DNA from: Lonicera japonica | Taxonomy: Eukaryota; Streptophyta; Magnoliopsida; Dipsacales; Caprifoliaceae | Assembly (NCBI GenBank): GCA_021464415.1 | Contig: CM038466.1 | Span: 27,157,017-27,221,016, forward strand | DNA length: 64,000 nucleotides | Direction: 5' to 3' | In this document: in pieces, positions 34,263-47,328 of the stretch | Layout of the letters: every line of letters begins with the position of its first letter | How positions within the stretch are numbered: the stretch's first letter is position 1 | Translations under genes and position numbers: made by a program | Notes under the pieces: model-generated | The model's database searches: none | The model's input: the letters and a program-made list of their open reading frames with translations, nothing else | What the model was told of the DNA's origin: nothing

Positions 34263-35166
34263 GGAGCGTGTATTCAATTTAAATTTTAAAAGATTTTTAT
34301 GAACTTTTTAAATTTCATGAATTATTCTAAATCAATAGATTATTTTAAATCTATATAAGTTTAATTTTAATAAATCCATGCAGACTCTAACAAATTTTAA
34401 AGAACTAGCTATTTAGTATTTCTATATATTTTAATAAATTCATTGATTCTTCTAATTATAAAAAAACTTCAAAGGATAAATAATAAAAGAATTTTGATAC
34501 GACTTTAAAGTAATAAGAAAATTATAAATCCACCACAAATGGTTCAGATCAAGTCTAAAACCCCAACGGATTGGGTTTTTTTTTTTCCCCTTACTATTAG
34601 ATTTTCATTTTCTCTCTAAAAAAAATTCATAAAAGGGGAGAAAAAAATCGAGGCAACACTCTATAATTTTGGAAGGACTAATTGGATAATTAAAACTTTG
34701 AAAGTAACAGTATCTAAAAAGCAAAAAAGGCTTTAGATAGAGTAAATAAAGTAGAGTGATTTAAATAGATTATAGAGACGAAGAAATAATACATAGGGGT
34801 TGGGAAAAGAAGATGTTTTATAGTTAAAGAGAATGGAGTAGAAGGGTTTAATAGATTATAAAAACAAAAATAAATAATACCTAGCGTTTGAGAGAAAGAT
34901 AAAAAAGAAATTCATGTGAAATCTTCTACTTGAAAAAAAGATTTGTTGGTAAATTTATTATTTATAAAAATACTTTCAAATCAATCAAAATCTGTGAATT
35001 TATGAAATCCTTCAAAATTTATTGAGTTTTGAATATCATATTTAAAAAAAAATTAAATCATAATTAAATACTGTAAGATTTTTAAAAACTTTTAAAATCT
35101 CAATTAAATACTCATGCACTTTCAAAATCGAAATAAATTATACAATATCTAAATTAAATACTCTCC
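34263..35166. mobile_element. TIR element (MITE-like)
   Basis: The left end GGAGCGTGTATTCAATTTA (34263) is inverted at the right end (TAAATTAAATACTCTCC, to 35166), followed inward by AAAATTTT and AAAGATTTTTA on both sides. The flanks read TTAA and CTTAA. The interior is AT-rich and noncoding, with an imperfect ~115-bp direct repeat near 34700-34920. Confidence 0.55.
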
Positions 35167-35288
35167 CTTAAGTCTCGTTAAAAGAATATGTTTCTTTGGC
35201 TGATATTCTATCAAATAAATTTTAATCGGATCCGATTTCTCCAACTCACTAAGAATAAAATATTGTAGTTCTCCCCAACTCCTACTTT

Positions 35289-35674
35289 GGGTAATTAGTA
35301 AAAATGACCCCTGAAGTTTGACCAATGTCCCTCGCTTGTCCCTAAAGTTTAATTTTCGATTGAAACATCCTTAAAGTTTTTAATTTGTCTCTCACTCGTC
35401 CAAAACTGGATGCTCCGTTAAAAACATGGATGGAAAAGACACGTGGATGGACGAGCGAGGGACAAATTTCAAACTTCAAGGGGTTATTCTCAGAGGTTTT
35501 CAAACTTTAGGGGTTATTTTCTAATGTTTTCTGTCCAATTTTTAACGTAGCATCCATTTTTGGACGAGTGAGGAACAAATTAGAAACTTTAAGGATACTT
35601 CAACTGAAAATTAAACTTTAAGGGCTAGTGAGGGACATTTGTCAAATTTCAAAGGTCATTTTTTCTAATTACCC
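35289..35674. mobile_element. Fold-back MITE with long inverted arms
   Basis: The left arm GGGTAATTAGTAAAAATGACC and the right arm GGTCATTTTTTCTAATTACCC are inverted. Complementarity continues (GTCCCTC, AAGTTTAATTTTC, GGATGCTCCGTTAAAAA) almost to the centre. The flanks CCTACTTT (35281-35288) and CCTACTTC (35675-35682) are an 8-bp target duplication with one change. Confidence 0.75.
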
Positions 35675-35682
35675 CCTACTTC

Positions 35683-36665
35683 TATAGATGCTTGTACCAA
35701 AAATAATAACTTGTGCCATATTTGAGTCAAACAAAGAATTATTGTTTATTTTAACAATTAGAAATATTAGGTAGCTTACGTTATATTAATTTAACTCAGT
35801 TTTATTATACAATTAACAATTTAAAATTAATTTAAGCGGTCCGTATTTGGAAAACACATGAGAATTATTGGAGCAGTGTGGTTTTAAGTATTTGAATGCC
35901 ATATATTAAATATAATTTTTTTTAAAAAAAATAAGATCTAAATTCTCTTTATTTAAAATTTTTTTATAAAGTCTACATGTAGGAGAAGGAGTAATTCTAC
36001 ATGAATATAAATTTTGACATATCAATGTGTCAGTCACTAATTAGTTAGAATGAAATGTGATATGATTCTTTTAACCAATATATAATTGATATACTTGATA
36101 TGTCATTTTTTATATCAGATATTTATATCCATGTATAATTATTTGTAAGAGAATTCAACTACAACTTTTCAGTAAGAGGTGATGGCTTATACCACTTGAG
36201 TTAAAAGCTCCTGGACATTAAATGCTAAATTAAGGACACGTTTGGTTGCGTAAATTAAGGACACGTTTGGTTGCGTAAATTATCTTATTGTTTCATTGTA
36301 AATTAACAAATTGTAAATTGTTTCATTTCAATAAAAATATTTGTGGTGTGATTTTTTTTACCTGAACTTGTATGATAATTTTAAATTGTGTAATTTCAAT
36401 TGTATTTTTGCGTTTTGTTATTTAGTATCTTAGATATTACCTTAAGTTTATGACTTTATATAATAGTTTATTTTGCAACTAAATGCTCAATAAAAATACT
36501 TTTTTTATTTGAATTTGAATCCAAAATATGAAATCTTATAAGTTATTTTTTATTATTAGATACATGTCCGAACTTTAAAATCTTATTTAATATCTTAGAT
36601 ATTACCTTAAGTTTATGACTTTAAATAAGTTATTAGATATGTGGTATTCTCGTCTTCGGAAATGA
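35683..36665. other. AT-rich intergenic region
   Basis: No gene. At 36227-36284 a ~25-bp unit ATTAAGGACACGTTTGGTTG(CGTAA) stands twice in tandem, and at about 36420-36450 and 36588-36618 another short stretch (TATCTTAGATATTACCTTAAG) is repeated. Confidence 0.5.
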
Positions 36666-36669
36666 TACA

Positions 36670-37120
36670 CTTGTATTGAATATTTCTCAGATGCAGATTG
36701 AGCATGTTCCAAGGTAGATAAAAGATCCACATCAAGCTATTGTGTCTTTGTTAGAAGACATTTAGTTCCATGAAAAAGTAAGAAGCAAAATGTTGTGTCA
36801 TGATCCGGTACAAAATCAGAATATAGAGCTATGGCTCAGTCTCTGAGTGAAATAATGTAGATATATCAGCTCTTAACTGAAGTAGGGATTAAGACTTTAG
36901 TACCACAAAATTGCGGTGTAATAATCAAGTTGACATACATATTATGTCTAGTCTCATGTTCCATGAACAAACGAAACATATTGAAATTAATTGCCATTTT
37001 GTCCGCGAAAGATACAACAAGGTTTAATTTCCACAGGGTATGTGAAGACTGGAAAGCAATTAGGTGATCTTTTCACAAAAGCCTTAAACGGGATTCGGGT
37101 TGTTCTAAGAATCTACCAAT
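36670..37120 (+). pseudogene. Copia RNase H remnant
   Basis: Broken frames give YFSDAD(W), VDKRSTS, the block HLVPWKSKKQNVV, SEYRAMAQSLSE, a segment resembling KHIEI and GYVKTGKQLGDLFTKAL, in the order of a copia RNase H and C-terminus. Several stops and shifts are present. No LTRs could be paired with it. It differs from the intact element at 13011 in its motif wording, so it comes from another copia family. Confidence 0.75.
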
Positions 37121-38393
37121 TTCAATATGATCAATGGTTAAAAATAAAAATGGTAAACAATGGCTAGATTACGTTGTGTATGTTCAAAAAAGAAAGTGGA
37201 CCCTTATTTGGAACTTCCAAAAAGGAATTGTGGACTCTTAATATAAGATGGAGGGAGTACTAGTTGTAACCTGTGCCAAATGCACTTTTAATCTTTAAAA
37301 AAACATCATAGATAAACTTTATTTTAAAAGGTAACAAAGAAATATAATAACTACGCTACCATCCAATGGTAAGGCTTACTTACGCGTAAGCCTTTTGTGG
37401 TTTTAATAATTTCAAGTACCAACCCTGTCATGCAATTCTGACTAGAAGTGTTAAGAAACACAATTAAATTTATCATACTATCCTCACATTTGAAAAAGAA
37501 AAGCTTGGATACTCATGATTTACACTACATAAGGAGAGATTCAATGGTAAGATACAAGTGCTGGTTCTAAACTAAGGAGGCAAGTTTTATCGGGAAGTAA
37601 AAATGTAGTAGTTCTCCAAGCTGGCAGAACTAGAGCAAAAAACCACCGGGGGAAGTTACCCATATATTTATAACTACTATTAATTAAATCTCACTTCAAG
37701 TCCTTTGAATAGAAACATACTTACAAGGCTCATCAATTCAATCCCTTCAAGAAAAATAAAAGTGATTTGTGACAATACATTTAAATTCAATCATTAAATT
37801 TTATTTTAACCATCCTCCAAATAATTGGATTTCCTGGAAAAACCAAAAAAAGAATAAAATATCTCGCCAAATCACTTATCTTTTTCCCTAACTTCTCATA
37901 AAAATTAGTAGTGCTTTCAATCGTTTCCAACTTTCTATCTTGCAAATCCTAAGAGTCCTAACATAATTACAATTCAATTCTTAAATAAATATGAATTGAT
38001 GCAATCTTAACATTGTCAGGCCCTTGCTATGAGATATTGTTTTGTTGATTTTGTTTAAATTGTAGATGAGGAGGTCACGTGGTGTAATAATTGGCATGTG
38101 CCAAAATAATGTGTAATATGTATTGGGTTGAAGTGCGTATAGCTCACTCACTGATTGGTGTGTGAACAGAGAAGAGCTAGGCAGTTACAATACAGTTATT
38201 ACAGCATGTGGTTATCAGTTAGTAATTGACCAGGGTATTAATAGAGGAGTCGATGCATTGTTGAGTATGTTTACCTGATTGTTCAATAAAAATGTATTTC
38301 CCTTTCTCTCACTAGACTACTCTTCTTTCTTCTTCTTCTTCTTCTTCTTCTTTTCATATTGGCTAATCAGTTAAGTCCTAGCTAGGGCTTAAC
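37121..38393. other. Intergenic region, possible solo-LTR debris
   Basis: No gene. At about 38035-38330 the sequence has the layout of a copia LTR (TGTTTTGTTGATTTTG start, TATTAATAGAGG, an AATAAAAATG signal and a CT-rich tract), but I cannot fix its ends. A (CTT)n run lies at 38327-38352. Confidence 0.4.
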
Positions 38394-40684
38394 TGTAATA
38401 CCCCATTCATTTGCATTACCTCAATTACCTTAATTTGTTCGTCAATTTCATCTCGGGTGGTGAATTATAGATTTATGGATAATTTTACTGTTCTAGCAAT
38501 TCATTTTAGTTGTAATGGTATACTTACATTTGTATAAGTGGTTGTTTCGCAATTTAGATGGTTCAAATTGCTATCGGGTTATGAATCGTGTGTTTTGATT
38601 TTACGCGATTCATCGATTTTAGCCCACTTTGAGGTGTCGTAACTTTTTCGTTCCCTGCCTGATTAAGCTCTCGTTTGCTCCTATATTTAGTCTTTGATCC
38701 AACCTACAACTTTCGTGTTTTGGCCGGAAGCTAATTCGTGCTTTTCATTAGTCAAAACATTGTGCGAAGTAAGCAAGGCGCAAAAATCTGTTCCTTCGGT
38801 ATCGCTTCGACAGAGCGCTGTCTTCTACGAATTTCTGGGATTTATTCATCCATAATTTAAGGATACTTCCTCTTAGGAAGTTGTAGATCTTTGAATATTC
38901 TTTCCATTGACATAAAGATCACCTAAATTGGAGTTCCGAGCAAGAAGTTATGACTAAAATACGAACAGTGCTCTAGATTCAAAATGCATGTGCCGACAGT
39001 GGACTCCATGATTGATCATGGAGAGACCATGATCGATCATGGTACAACAGTAAGTTGGTTTTTGGCCATTTTTACGCCATTTTAAGCCCCCTCCTCCCCC
39101 ATTTTCGAGCCACAACTTTAAGAGGGAGTTAGAAGAGAGCTGAGAGCTCATTTCTAAGGGGTTTCGAAGAGGTTTTCATCTATATTTCAACCGATAAACA
39201 AACCTCCATCTTCATCTTCTTCATCCTCTCTTCCTTCATGGCTAGGGCTCAAACCAAGGAATTGGGAATTTTACGATTCAACGGCTTATGGCTCGATTCA
39301 GCCTTCCAAACTTGAGGATTAAGCTTCATAGAGGTGGGAATCTAATCCTAAAACTTGTTTTCCAACTTATTACTACTCTATTATGATTTTACCTCTTGAT
39401 TACATATAAACCTAACATGTCAAAAGAGGGTTTTCGATTATATGTTGAAATTGATGCTTTATATGAACTAAATTGCCTATTTATGGTTTAAATCACATGA
39501 TTTAATAAGGAATTAAGGCTATTAACGTGATTTATACAAAAACCCACTTGGAACCCGCTTTATTATTGAATATCCTTACTATAAGCTAAGTGTCTACTTT
39601 TGAGGGTTCAAGTGGTGGTTTTTATATTACGAAACACATGTTTATGAGTTATTAAAGTAGACGGAATGATTGATACGATATTTCTCCCATCAGTTACATA
39701 TTGATGTTGTGTTTGAGTAATGAAAAGTAGTTACATGGCACAATTGTTTCTCATATGAGCCTGCCAGTGTTATTGATATATAAGTTAGCACTAGTCCATG
39801 ATCCGTCCCAAGTTTGGTCTCTAACGATTAAGGCTGTAAGTTGGGATAGAGCGCCCCTGGGTGAAAGACCTGAAATCGTGCATAAAAAATAACTGGAAGT
39901 CCTGCTGCCGCGTGGTTGAAAGGCCACGAAATGCAGACCTGGTTGTACGCTTGGATAGTGGTGAGATTTATGAGATTATGACTCGAGGTTTATGTAATGA
40001 ATGTACGTTAATTGTGCCAAAGGATTACTTGATGTCAATTATACGTTGTCCGTGGATTTTAAAGGTATTTTAACAAAATGGAAACAAGGTTTTTCCTTAA
40101 ATATTATATATATATATGTGTGAAGGATTTATTTCATATCATCATATAAAAAGATTTCTCATGATTTAATAAAAAGGATTTCTAAGTATTTTTTTCACAC
40201 AAAATCTATTATATGATTCCCACTGAGTCCTTTCGACTCACCCAATTACTTTCCATACAGATTCTTCCGCAAGTTCTTCAGGGAAAGAAAAGATGGAGGA
40301 CGCAGCTTCATAGATTGCCTCACAACTATAACCTAAACGTGGGTCCTTTACTATAGAAGGACCATCGCTCCTTAACACCATAAAATGTTATATGTGTATT
40401 GTATTTATGCTTGAACTAACGTACATGTTGTGGAAATTGTAAATTTTATACTTGAAACCTAGTTGGAGGCTAGTTGTTTATTTATATTAAAACATTTGCT
40501 TTGTGGACAAATTTTACAGAATGTATCATGTCTTTGCTATTTATAATGTAAATTTTTAAGTGTTCCATATGAAACTAAGTTTCGGCAACCCGCCGTTGCA
40601 TACGGCACCATGATTAACCGAGTCCTGGAGGATAAATCCTCTTAACGGGATTCAGATCCTCTTAACGGGATTCGAGGCGTCACA
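38394..40684 (+). repeat. 5' LTR of the gypsy element (2291 bp)
   Basis: It begins TGTAATACCCC and ends GAGGCGTCACA. TGGTATTAAAGT, a decayed tRNA-iMet primer site, follows at 40693-40704. Near the end CCTCTTAACGGGATTC is repeated in tandem. It includes a forward (about 38635-38720) and an inverted (38876-38954) version of the ~75-bp module seen in other elements here. Confidence 0.75.
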
Positions 40685-40739
40685 TTAATAATTGGTATTA
40701 AAGTTGGATTCACTAATGTAAAAATTCCAAAAGTGGCTT

Positions 40740-41780
40740 TGATGAAATTTGGGAGAAATAACCCTAGGTAATGGATTAAGAAGTGCTAGTGGTTTTTTCT
40801 GTTGAATCCAATTCCGTATGCCCAGAGAGTGTTGTTTGCATCTCTTCACTTGGAAAGTTTGGCTGAAACTTGGTTTCAGAACTGTTTTGAGTCTGTAAAA
40901 GGGGTGTCCTTAGAAATGTTTGTGGAGAACTTGTGTGCTAGATTCACTGATAGTAGCCATGAAAATATTGTGGGGGAATTTATCAAGCTTGAAACAGGTA
41001 TCAACTTTGAATGTGTAATGTCCCACATCGGAAAGTGAGGGAAACTTTAAGCGCCATATATGTGCACCTAAGGGGTTTCCACTAGTGAGAGGCCTTTTAG
41101 GAGTTGCCATGGGTGCACCTACTAAGAACAAAACCGTAAGGGAAAAGGCTACCTAATTGGAGCTAGAGTGGAGCCACCCAAAGCGGATAATATCTCGCTA
41201 GGGTCGGAGCCCGGGTCGTCACGAAATGCTTATCAAGAGAAATTTGAATCTCTTAAACCACTAGTCTTGTCTAAGATTAAAGGTTTAAGTGGGGAATTTT
41301 TTGTTAATAGTTTTCTGAGTGGGCTTAAGGACGAAATTAAACTTACTATTAAGATGTTTAATCCTAAAACCTTGAATCATGCCTATAGCTTAGCCAAACT
41401 ACAAGAAGCTACACTTGAATTTGCTAAGAAATGGAAGTTTACGCGGAAAATAGAGGGTTTCAACGGTCACTGGTGCAGCAACTACTAGTATTAATACAGT
41501 AACCACAACAAGCAACTATAAGGGTTTTAATAAGGGAACAACTTCAGGGATATTGGAGAATCCTTATACTAAGAGTGCTTGGCGGGGGTTAATACTCTCA
41601 ATCAAAAAGGTAGTAGTAGCCAAACTATGCCAACAATCAAGAAATTAACACCAGAAAAAATGCAATTAAGGGAAGATAAGGAGTTATGTTATAATTGTGA
41701 TAAGGTATATACTCTTGGCCACGTGTGTAAGAAAAAACAGTTATATGTGTTGGTTAGGGAAAATGGGAGCAATGAAATGG
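40740..41780 (+). pseudogene. Gypsy gag remnant
   Basis: Gag sequence: VLFASLHLESLAETWF (about 40830-40880), then after the solo LTR the blocks NAYQEKFESLKPLVL, FVNSFLSGLKDEIKL and HAYSLAKLQEA (41226-41420), and a zinc knuckle LCYNC..GHVCKKK (about 41690-41735). It has several frame breaks. A typical gypsy gag carries the same LExLAxxWF, FxxxFxSGL and CCHC landmarks. Confidence 0.8.
41014..41223 (+). mobile_element. Solo LTR inserted in gypsy gag
   Basis: It runs TGTAATGTCCCACATCGG ... GGGTCGTCACG, 210 bp, with flanks GAATG (41009-41013) and AAATG (41224-41228), a 5-bp duplication with one change. The gag protein resumes directly after it. It looks like the LTR of a small TRIM-type element. 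No 5S-rRNA-like segment is present, so it is not Cassandra. Confidence 0.7.
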
Positions 41781-41879
41781 AGGAGGGTGCTGTAAGTGAA
41801 GCTTCAGTTGCTAAGGAGAATGAAGAGGAAGTGGGAGATAATGGCATGTCAATTTCACTTCATGCCCTATCTGGAACAT

Positions 41880-44837
41880 CAAATCACCAAACATTGAAGT
41901 TGAAAGGATTTGTTAAGAAGAAAGTTATCACTATCCTTGTAGATTCGGGTAGTACGCATAATTTTTTAGACCTTAATACAGCTAAGCAGGCTGGTTGTAA
42001 TGGTAACAGTTGCTGATGGAAGTAAGATTTATAGTAATGCCTTATATTCTGATTTTTATCGGGTGGTTCAAGGGCAACAATTCACTATCGAAGTGAGAAT
42101 TTTACCCCTAGGCGGATGTGATGTAGTTTTGGGAGTAGGATGGCTGAAACAAATAAGTCTAGTTGAATTGGATTTTAATAAGTTACGGATGCGTTTCAAA
42201 ATTAATGGGAAGAATGTGTCATTAAGGGGTGATGCTGAGACAGGGGAGCTGCAATTTATCAGTACAATGGGTTTACAAAAGTATGCAAAGAAGCAAGATA
42301 GTGGGCTAATTTGTCAGCTCTATGCACTAACCGCAGCAGAACTAGTACCAGAGCATGTAGTGTATGGGGAATTAGGAGGGGTGGTGGAGTAATTCAATGA
42401 TGTATTTGAAGAAGTAAAAGGCCTGCCTCTTATAAGAGTTCATGACTATCATATGCCCTTAAAACAAGGTAGTAATCCACCAAATATAAGGCCCTATAGG
42501 TATCCTCACGTCCAGAAAGAAAAGATTGAGAAGCAAGTATAAGAAATGTTGCAGTCTGGCATTATCAGGCATAATTCCAGTCCATTTGCTTCCCCTGTCA
42601 TTATTGTTAAGAAGAAAGATGGGTGTTGGAAGATGTGCATCGACTACAAGAAACTCAATACATTTACTATTAAAGATAAGTTTCTTATTCCTATTATTGA
42701 TGAGCTGTTAGATGAATTAAGAGGGTTTGTTGTATTCTCTAAATTAGACCTCAGATCAGGTTATCATTAAATTAGGGCGCATCAAGAAGATATTCATAAA
42801 ATTGCTTTTAGAACACACCATGGCCACTTTGAGTTCTTGGTAATGCCTTTTGGCCTTACCAATGCACCTACCACTTTTCAGAGTCTTATGAATGATGTTT
42901 TTGCACCTTATCTCAGAAAATTCATTTTAATATTTTTTGATGATATTCTTGTATATAGCCCTAGTAAGAAGGCTTATGTTAAGCACTTACAAATCACATT
43001 ATCGGTTTTAAGGAGGCATAAACTATTTGCTAAGAAAACCAAATGTGTTTTTGGGCAGAGCAAAGTGGAGTATCCAGGCCACATAATTTCTGTTGAGGGT
43101 GTGTCAGCTGATCCCAAGAAAATAGAATCAATGCTCTCTTGGCCAGTCCTTAAAGGAGTTAAAGGATTAAGAGATTTCTTAGGACTCACTGGTTATTACA
43201 AGAAGTTTTTCAAAGGCTACGGAGAAATCAGTAGGCCACTTACTAATTTGTTAAAAAAGAATCAGTTCCATTGGAGTTAAGAGGCTGCAATTGCCTTTGA
43301 AAAATTAAAGGCTGCAATGGTGTCCACACCAGTCTTAGCCTTACCTGATTTCACTAAACTTTTTATAGTAGAGACTAATGCTTCACAATCCGGTATAGGA
43401 GCTGTGTTGATGTAGGAGCATAAACCAATAACTTATTTGAGCAAGGCTTTGCCACCTACCAAGCACAGTTTGTCAACTTATGAAAAAGAGCTGTGGGCCT
43501 TGGTATATGCAATTAATAAATGGAGACCCTATCTATTGGGGCATCATTTTGTGATTAAAACATATCATCACAGTCTCAAGTACTTGGTGGAGCAGAGAAT
43601 GACAACATTGCTGCAATAAAAGTGGTTGTCCAAGTTACTAGGCTATGATTATGAGGTGGTCTACAAGAAAAGGGTATAAAATAAAGTAGTTGATGGGTTA
43701 TCTAGGGTTAATGAGGGGGAAGGTAGTTGCATGGCTATGGTGCAGGTGCAACCTACATGGGTATTGGAACTACAATCGAGTCTAGTAGGAGATGTACATG
43801 CAACCAATCTTATTGCTCAATTGTTGATAGACCCCACTAGTTTGCCAGATTACTCTTATGATTATCAAATGTTAAGGCACGAAGGGAAGTTATATATTGG
43901 GGCTACAGGAGATTTGAGACAGAAGATACTCAAAGAGATGTATAGTTCTGGCTTGGGAGGACATTCCGGGGTGAGGGATACTCTCAAAAGGGTGGAAAGG
44001 TATTTTTATTGGCCCGGTCTTAAGGCAGCTGTCACTAAATGGGTGGTCGAATATGATATTTGTCAGCAATGTAAAAGAGAGCATTTACAATACCCAAGTC
44101 TCTTACAACCCCTACCAATTCCAGCTCAACCATGGGTAGATGTGAGTATGGACTTTATTGAAGGATTACCAAGGTCAGAAGGGAAAGATGCTATAATGGT
44201 AGTAGTAGATAGGTTCACTAAGTATGGTCATTTCATCCCTCTCACCCATCCATTTACTGCAACCACTGTAGCACAATTATTCTTCGAAAATGTATTCAAG
44301 TACCATGGTATACCTGCTACTATGGTCAGTGACAGAGACCCTATTTTCCTTAGTTAATTCTGGGTGCAATTGTTCAATCTTCTTGGTACCAAGTTACTAC
44401 ATAGTTCGGCCTACCACCCTCAAATAGATGGACAAACAGAGAGGCTAAATCAATGTTTAGAATCCTTCCTTAGATGTATAATTAATAATAAGCCTAACAA
44501 ATAGGCCAAGTGAATTCATATGGCTCAATGGTGGTATAACACTTCTTTTCATACATCCCTCAAAATGTCCCCTTTTGAAGCTCTGCATTGCTACAAACCA
44601 CCTAGGTGTATTTTTACTCAGTAGTACAGTCGGTCTACTACAGATGTCCGTAATTTTCTTAAAAAAAGGGATGATATGTTATTGGTAATTAAAGATTACT
44701 TGGCCCAAGCACAAGCTCGTATAAAGTTCTATGCAAATCAGAACATGACATAAAGGTCTTTTGAAATAGGGGAGTGGGTATACTTACGTCTACAACCTTA
44801 TAGGCAGATGACAGTGGTACTTAAAAGGAACATGAAG
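41880..44837 (+). pseudogene. Gypsy pol remnant (protease, RT, RNase H, integrase)
   Basis: In order: protease VDSGSTHNFLD (about 41938-41970) and reverse transcriptase CIDYKKLN (about 42635), MPFGLTNAP (42843) and FFDDILVYS (about 42935). RNase H LPPTKHSLSTYEKEL (from 43449) follows. The integrase zinc region GHSGVRDTLKR...CQQCKR, core MDFIEGLP, VSDRDPIF and AYHPQIDGQTERLN complete it (43950-44460). At least ten in-frame stops interrupt it. Most stand at CAA, CAG or TGG positions of related proteins (YH-stop-IR, LM-stop-EHKP, K-stop-AK-stop-I), which points to C-to-T decay. No domain is deleted up to the break at 44837. It is non-functional. Confidence 0.9.
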
Positions 44838-46267
44838 CTAGTCGTTATGATGATTTTACTTCCAGAATGTGGAAGGGGGAATTCTTCATTTTACCGGAAT
44901 AATAACGTATTTCTTATTGAAAGGGAGAGAAGGGACTAGAATGAATGACTAGTTGTCCGACAAAGATAGGTAAGGTGCCAGGAAGTTTAATCCAGAAAGA
45001 ATTAATAAATAAGAATATGTGATAAGAATGCTCGGTAAGTATAACATTGCACTTAAAACAATTGTGTACATCACCATCACCTTATCAATTGAGTAACAAG
45101 ATAGTGAACCTCTCCTAAAAATTTACGCTCTCAGTGGATTGAAAATCAGTATTAGCACACATTCACCTTAAATATATTTAAGAATTGTGTGGTTAAAATT
45201 TAGTATATTTTTTTAAAAAATTGATAGTGCAATTGTCACGACTTATGACCTAATGTATATATATTGTTAAATGCAAGTATAAAATGGCCCTAAGCGGTAA
45301 AAATATATTAATTCACATGTACATAGGCAACCAAGGTTCGATCTCCGACCCATCTCCTTTTCCAAAAACCACTTGAATTTACCAATCGCTTGTATTAAAA
45401 AAGAAACTTATAAAATGCACAACCATATATTTTGAAAACTTAAATCTTAACACAAATAAAAAATGGCTCACTTTAATAAAAAAAAATCACATTTTTTTAT
45501 TAGCAAAGTGCTAATTATTCGTGAAAACCCACTTTCCAAGTTGAAGTCTTGCCAAACGGGATTTTGGGGTGTATGTGGGTATAAGTGAAATGTAAGGGGT
45601 GTTATGTGTGAATAAAAATAAATAGTGGGAGAAATATGTAATAACTTCTAAGGTGTCTCGTGTCACTAGCAATAAATATGTGGACTCAAAATAAATGCAG
45701 CTATTGAATTGTGTACTAAATACAAGCAAGGACAATAGGAATTTTTGGTAAAGAGGAGAAGGTGGACCCCAAAAGTAATAATTGAACATGATTTTTTGTA
45801 TGTTCGTTTCTGGATGATCCCAAATAATACATATTCATTGAGGCTGGTCCCAATTTATAGTTTACTACTCTATTTAACACCCCCTTACTTTTTCTCTCTT
45901 CTTATATTTGTACATTTTGAGATAATATTATTTCTTTCTTCTAGGAACAAGAACTGTTATCTTCACACGCTTATGGTGCCACGTGGCTCGTAGGTCACCA
46001 CCTTCATTGTGACAGTTTACTTTCGAGGTTCCCAAGCCTTTGAAGATGGCATGTGGGGCTTTTCCCCTAGGCTGACTAGTGTAGGGTGAAAACATGTATC
46101 AGGTTACGCCAGGGCATTAAAATTGCCTAGGCTTTACGTTTTATATGAATTGGCATAGATCCTTCGGTGAAAACTCTTTGTGCGGAAGGAATGTGACGTT
46201 ACTAATAAGCCATATGGGCCTTCAATGGGTTATGTTCCTATGGCTCTTTTTTGGATAATATTCTAAG

Positions 46268-47328
46268 GGGGCTATTATTTACACCCCATCCCCCCCCCCC
46301 TCAATTTTGTCACTAACAACACTATCTATAATTTGATAAAAAATATATTTTAACACCCCATTTTTTTGTCACAAACGCCTTCTCACTTAACCATCACTTA
46401 ACTTATTTACCCAATGGTTAAAACATTAACCTATCTACTTATTCATTTTTTAATAAACTAATATAACATTAACCTAAATAATTAAATCTATACCTCCCAT
46501 TTTTCTCCATTCACAATCACATTCCATTACTTCAAGTAAAACGATAGAGAGAGAATAGACTCACTTCTTTATCATTTGAGCTCTCAAAATCAAGAAATCA
46601 CAACTAAATCGAAGAATAAACATTATTGGTGGAAAGTTTAAAGCTTTGATTATGATAAATAAGAAGCATTGTTCATGAGACGGTGGAGAAAGAAAAAGTT
46701 CAAGAAAAAGTTGGTGGTAAAATTCCACTCTAAAATGAAGCCAAAGATGTATTATAATTGTTATTATTGGTGTATTAATGTGTATATTAGCTTTCATACA
46801 TCATTTTATAACATTCAAATTGAAACAAAGATGTAATCCCCAAAACAGAGTATAAAATAAATTTTGTCCAGGCTTGACTCGCTTTATATAAGGAGAGTAA
46901 TCTAATTACAACTCTCCTCAAATAAGGTGAGTGTGTACACACACTCATCCCATGTGAGACGAGTGTGTGTTATTAGGCGAGTCACTTACAACACATTCAC
47001 CTAATGTGGGGTGATTGTGTGTTAATCCATTCACCTTTCATTAGGTGAGTCTAATTTAGAAATATTCCAGTACACTCCGCACTCCATTGCCTTATATTAG
47101 GCGAGTCACTTACAACACATTCACCTGATGTGGGGTGAGTGTGTGTGAATCCATCCACCTGTCATTAGGTGAGAGACGTAAATGACTTTTTTCTTTTTCA
47201 ATGTTAAGTAATTTTATTTTTAATTAATGTTTGTATTAACTTTTAATTGGGTGGAGGGTGTTAGTAACTAAAAATTGACATGAGGGGGGTGTTTGTGACA
47301 AAATTGGGGGGTGTAAATAATAGCCCCC
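46268..47328. mobile_element. Non-autonomous TIR element, Mutator-like (copy B)
   Basis: Counterpart of 3769-4570. The ends GGGGGCTATTATTTACACC and GGTGTAAATAATAGCCCCC are inverted, with flanks TATTCTAAG (46259-46267) and TATTCTAGA (47329-47337). It carries ~270 bp at about 46527-46795 not found in A. As the element structure continues on both sides, a deletion in A is the simpler reading. Confidence 0.65.

Larger units (their letters stand above)
38394..44837 (+). mobile_element. Decayed Ty3/gypsy element (chromovirus-like), 3' end missing
   Basis: 5' LTR 38394-40684, primer site around 40693, gag from about 40760, pol to 44837. The 3' part of integrase, any 3' UTR and the 3' LTR are absent, because copy B of the duplication begins at 44838 in the middle of the integrase C-terminal region (after RQMTVVLKRNMKL). 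A 210-bp solo LTR is inserted in gag. Gag and pol each carry many stops. Confidence 0.85.

Noticed and set aside
39861..40073. 70-aa open frame
   Set aside because: It lies inside the gypsy 5' LTR and shows no protein motif.
41014..41223. Cassandra element (5S rRNA-bearing TRIM)
   Set aside because: Size and start are suggestive, but no 5S-like internal promoter sequence is visible.
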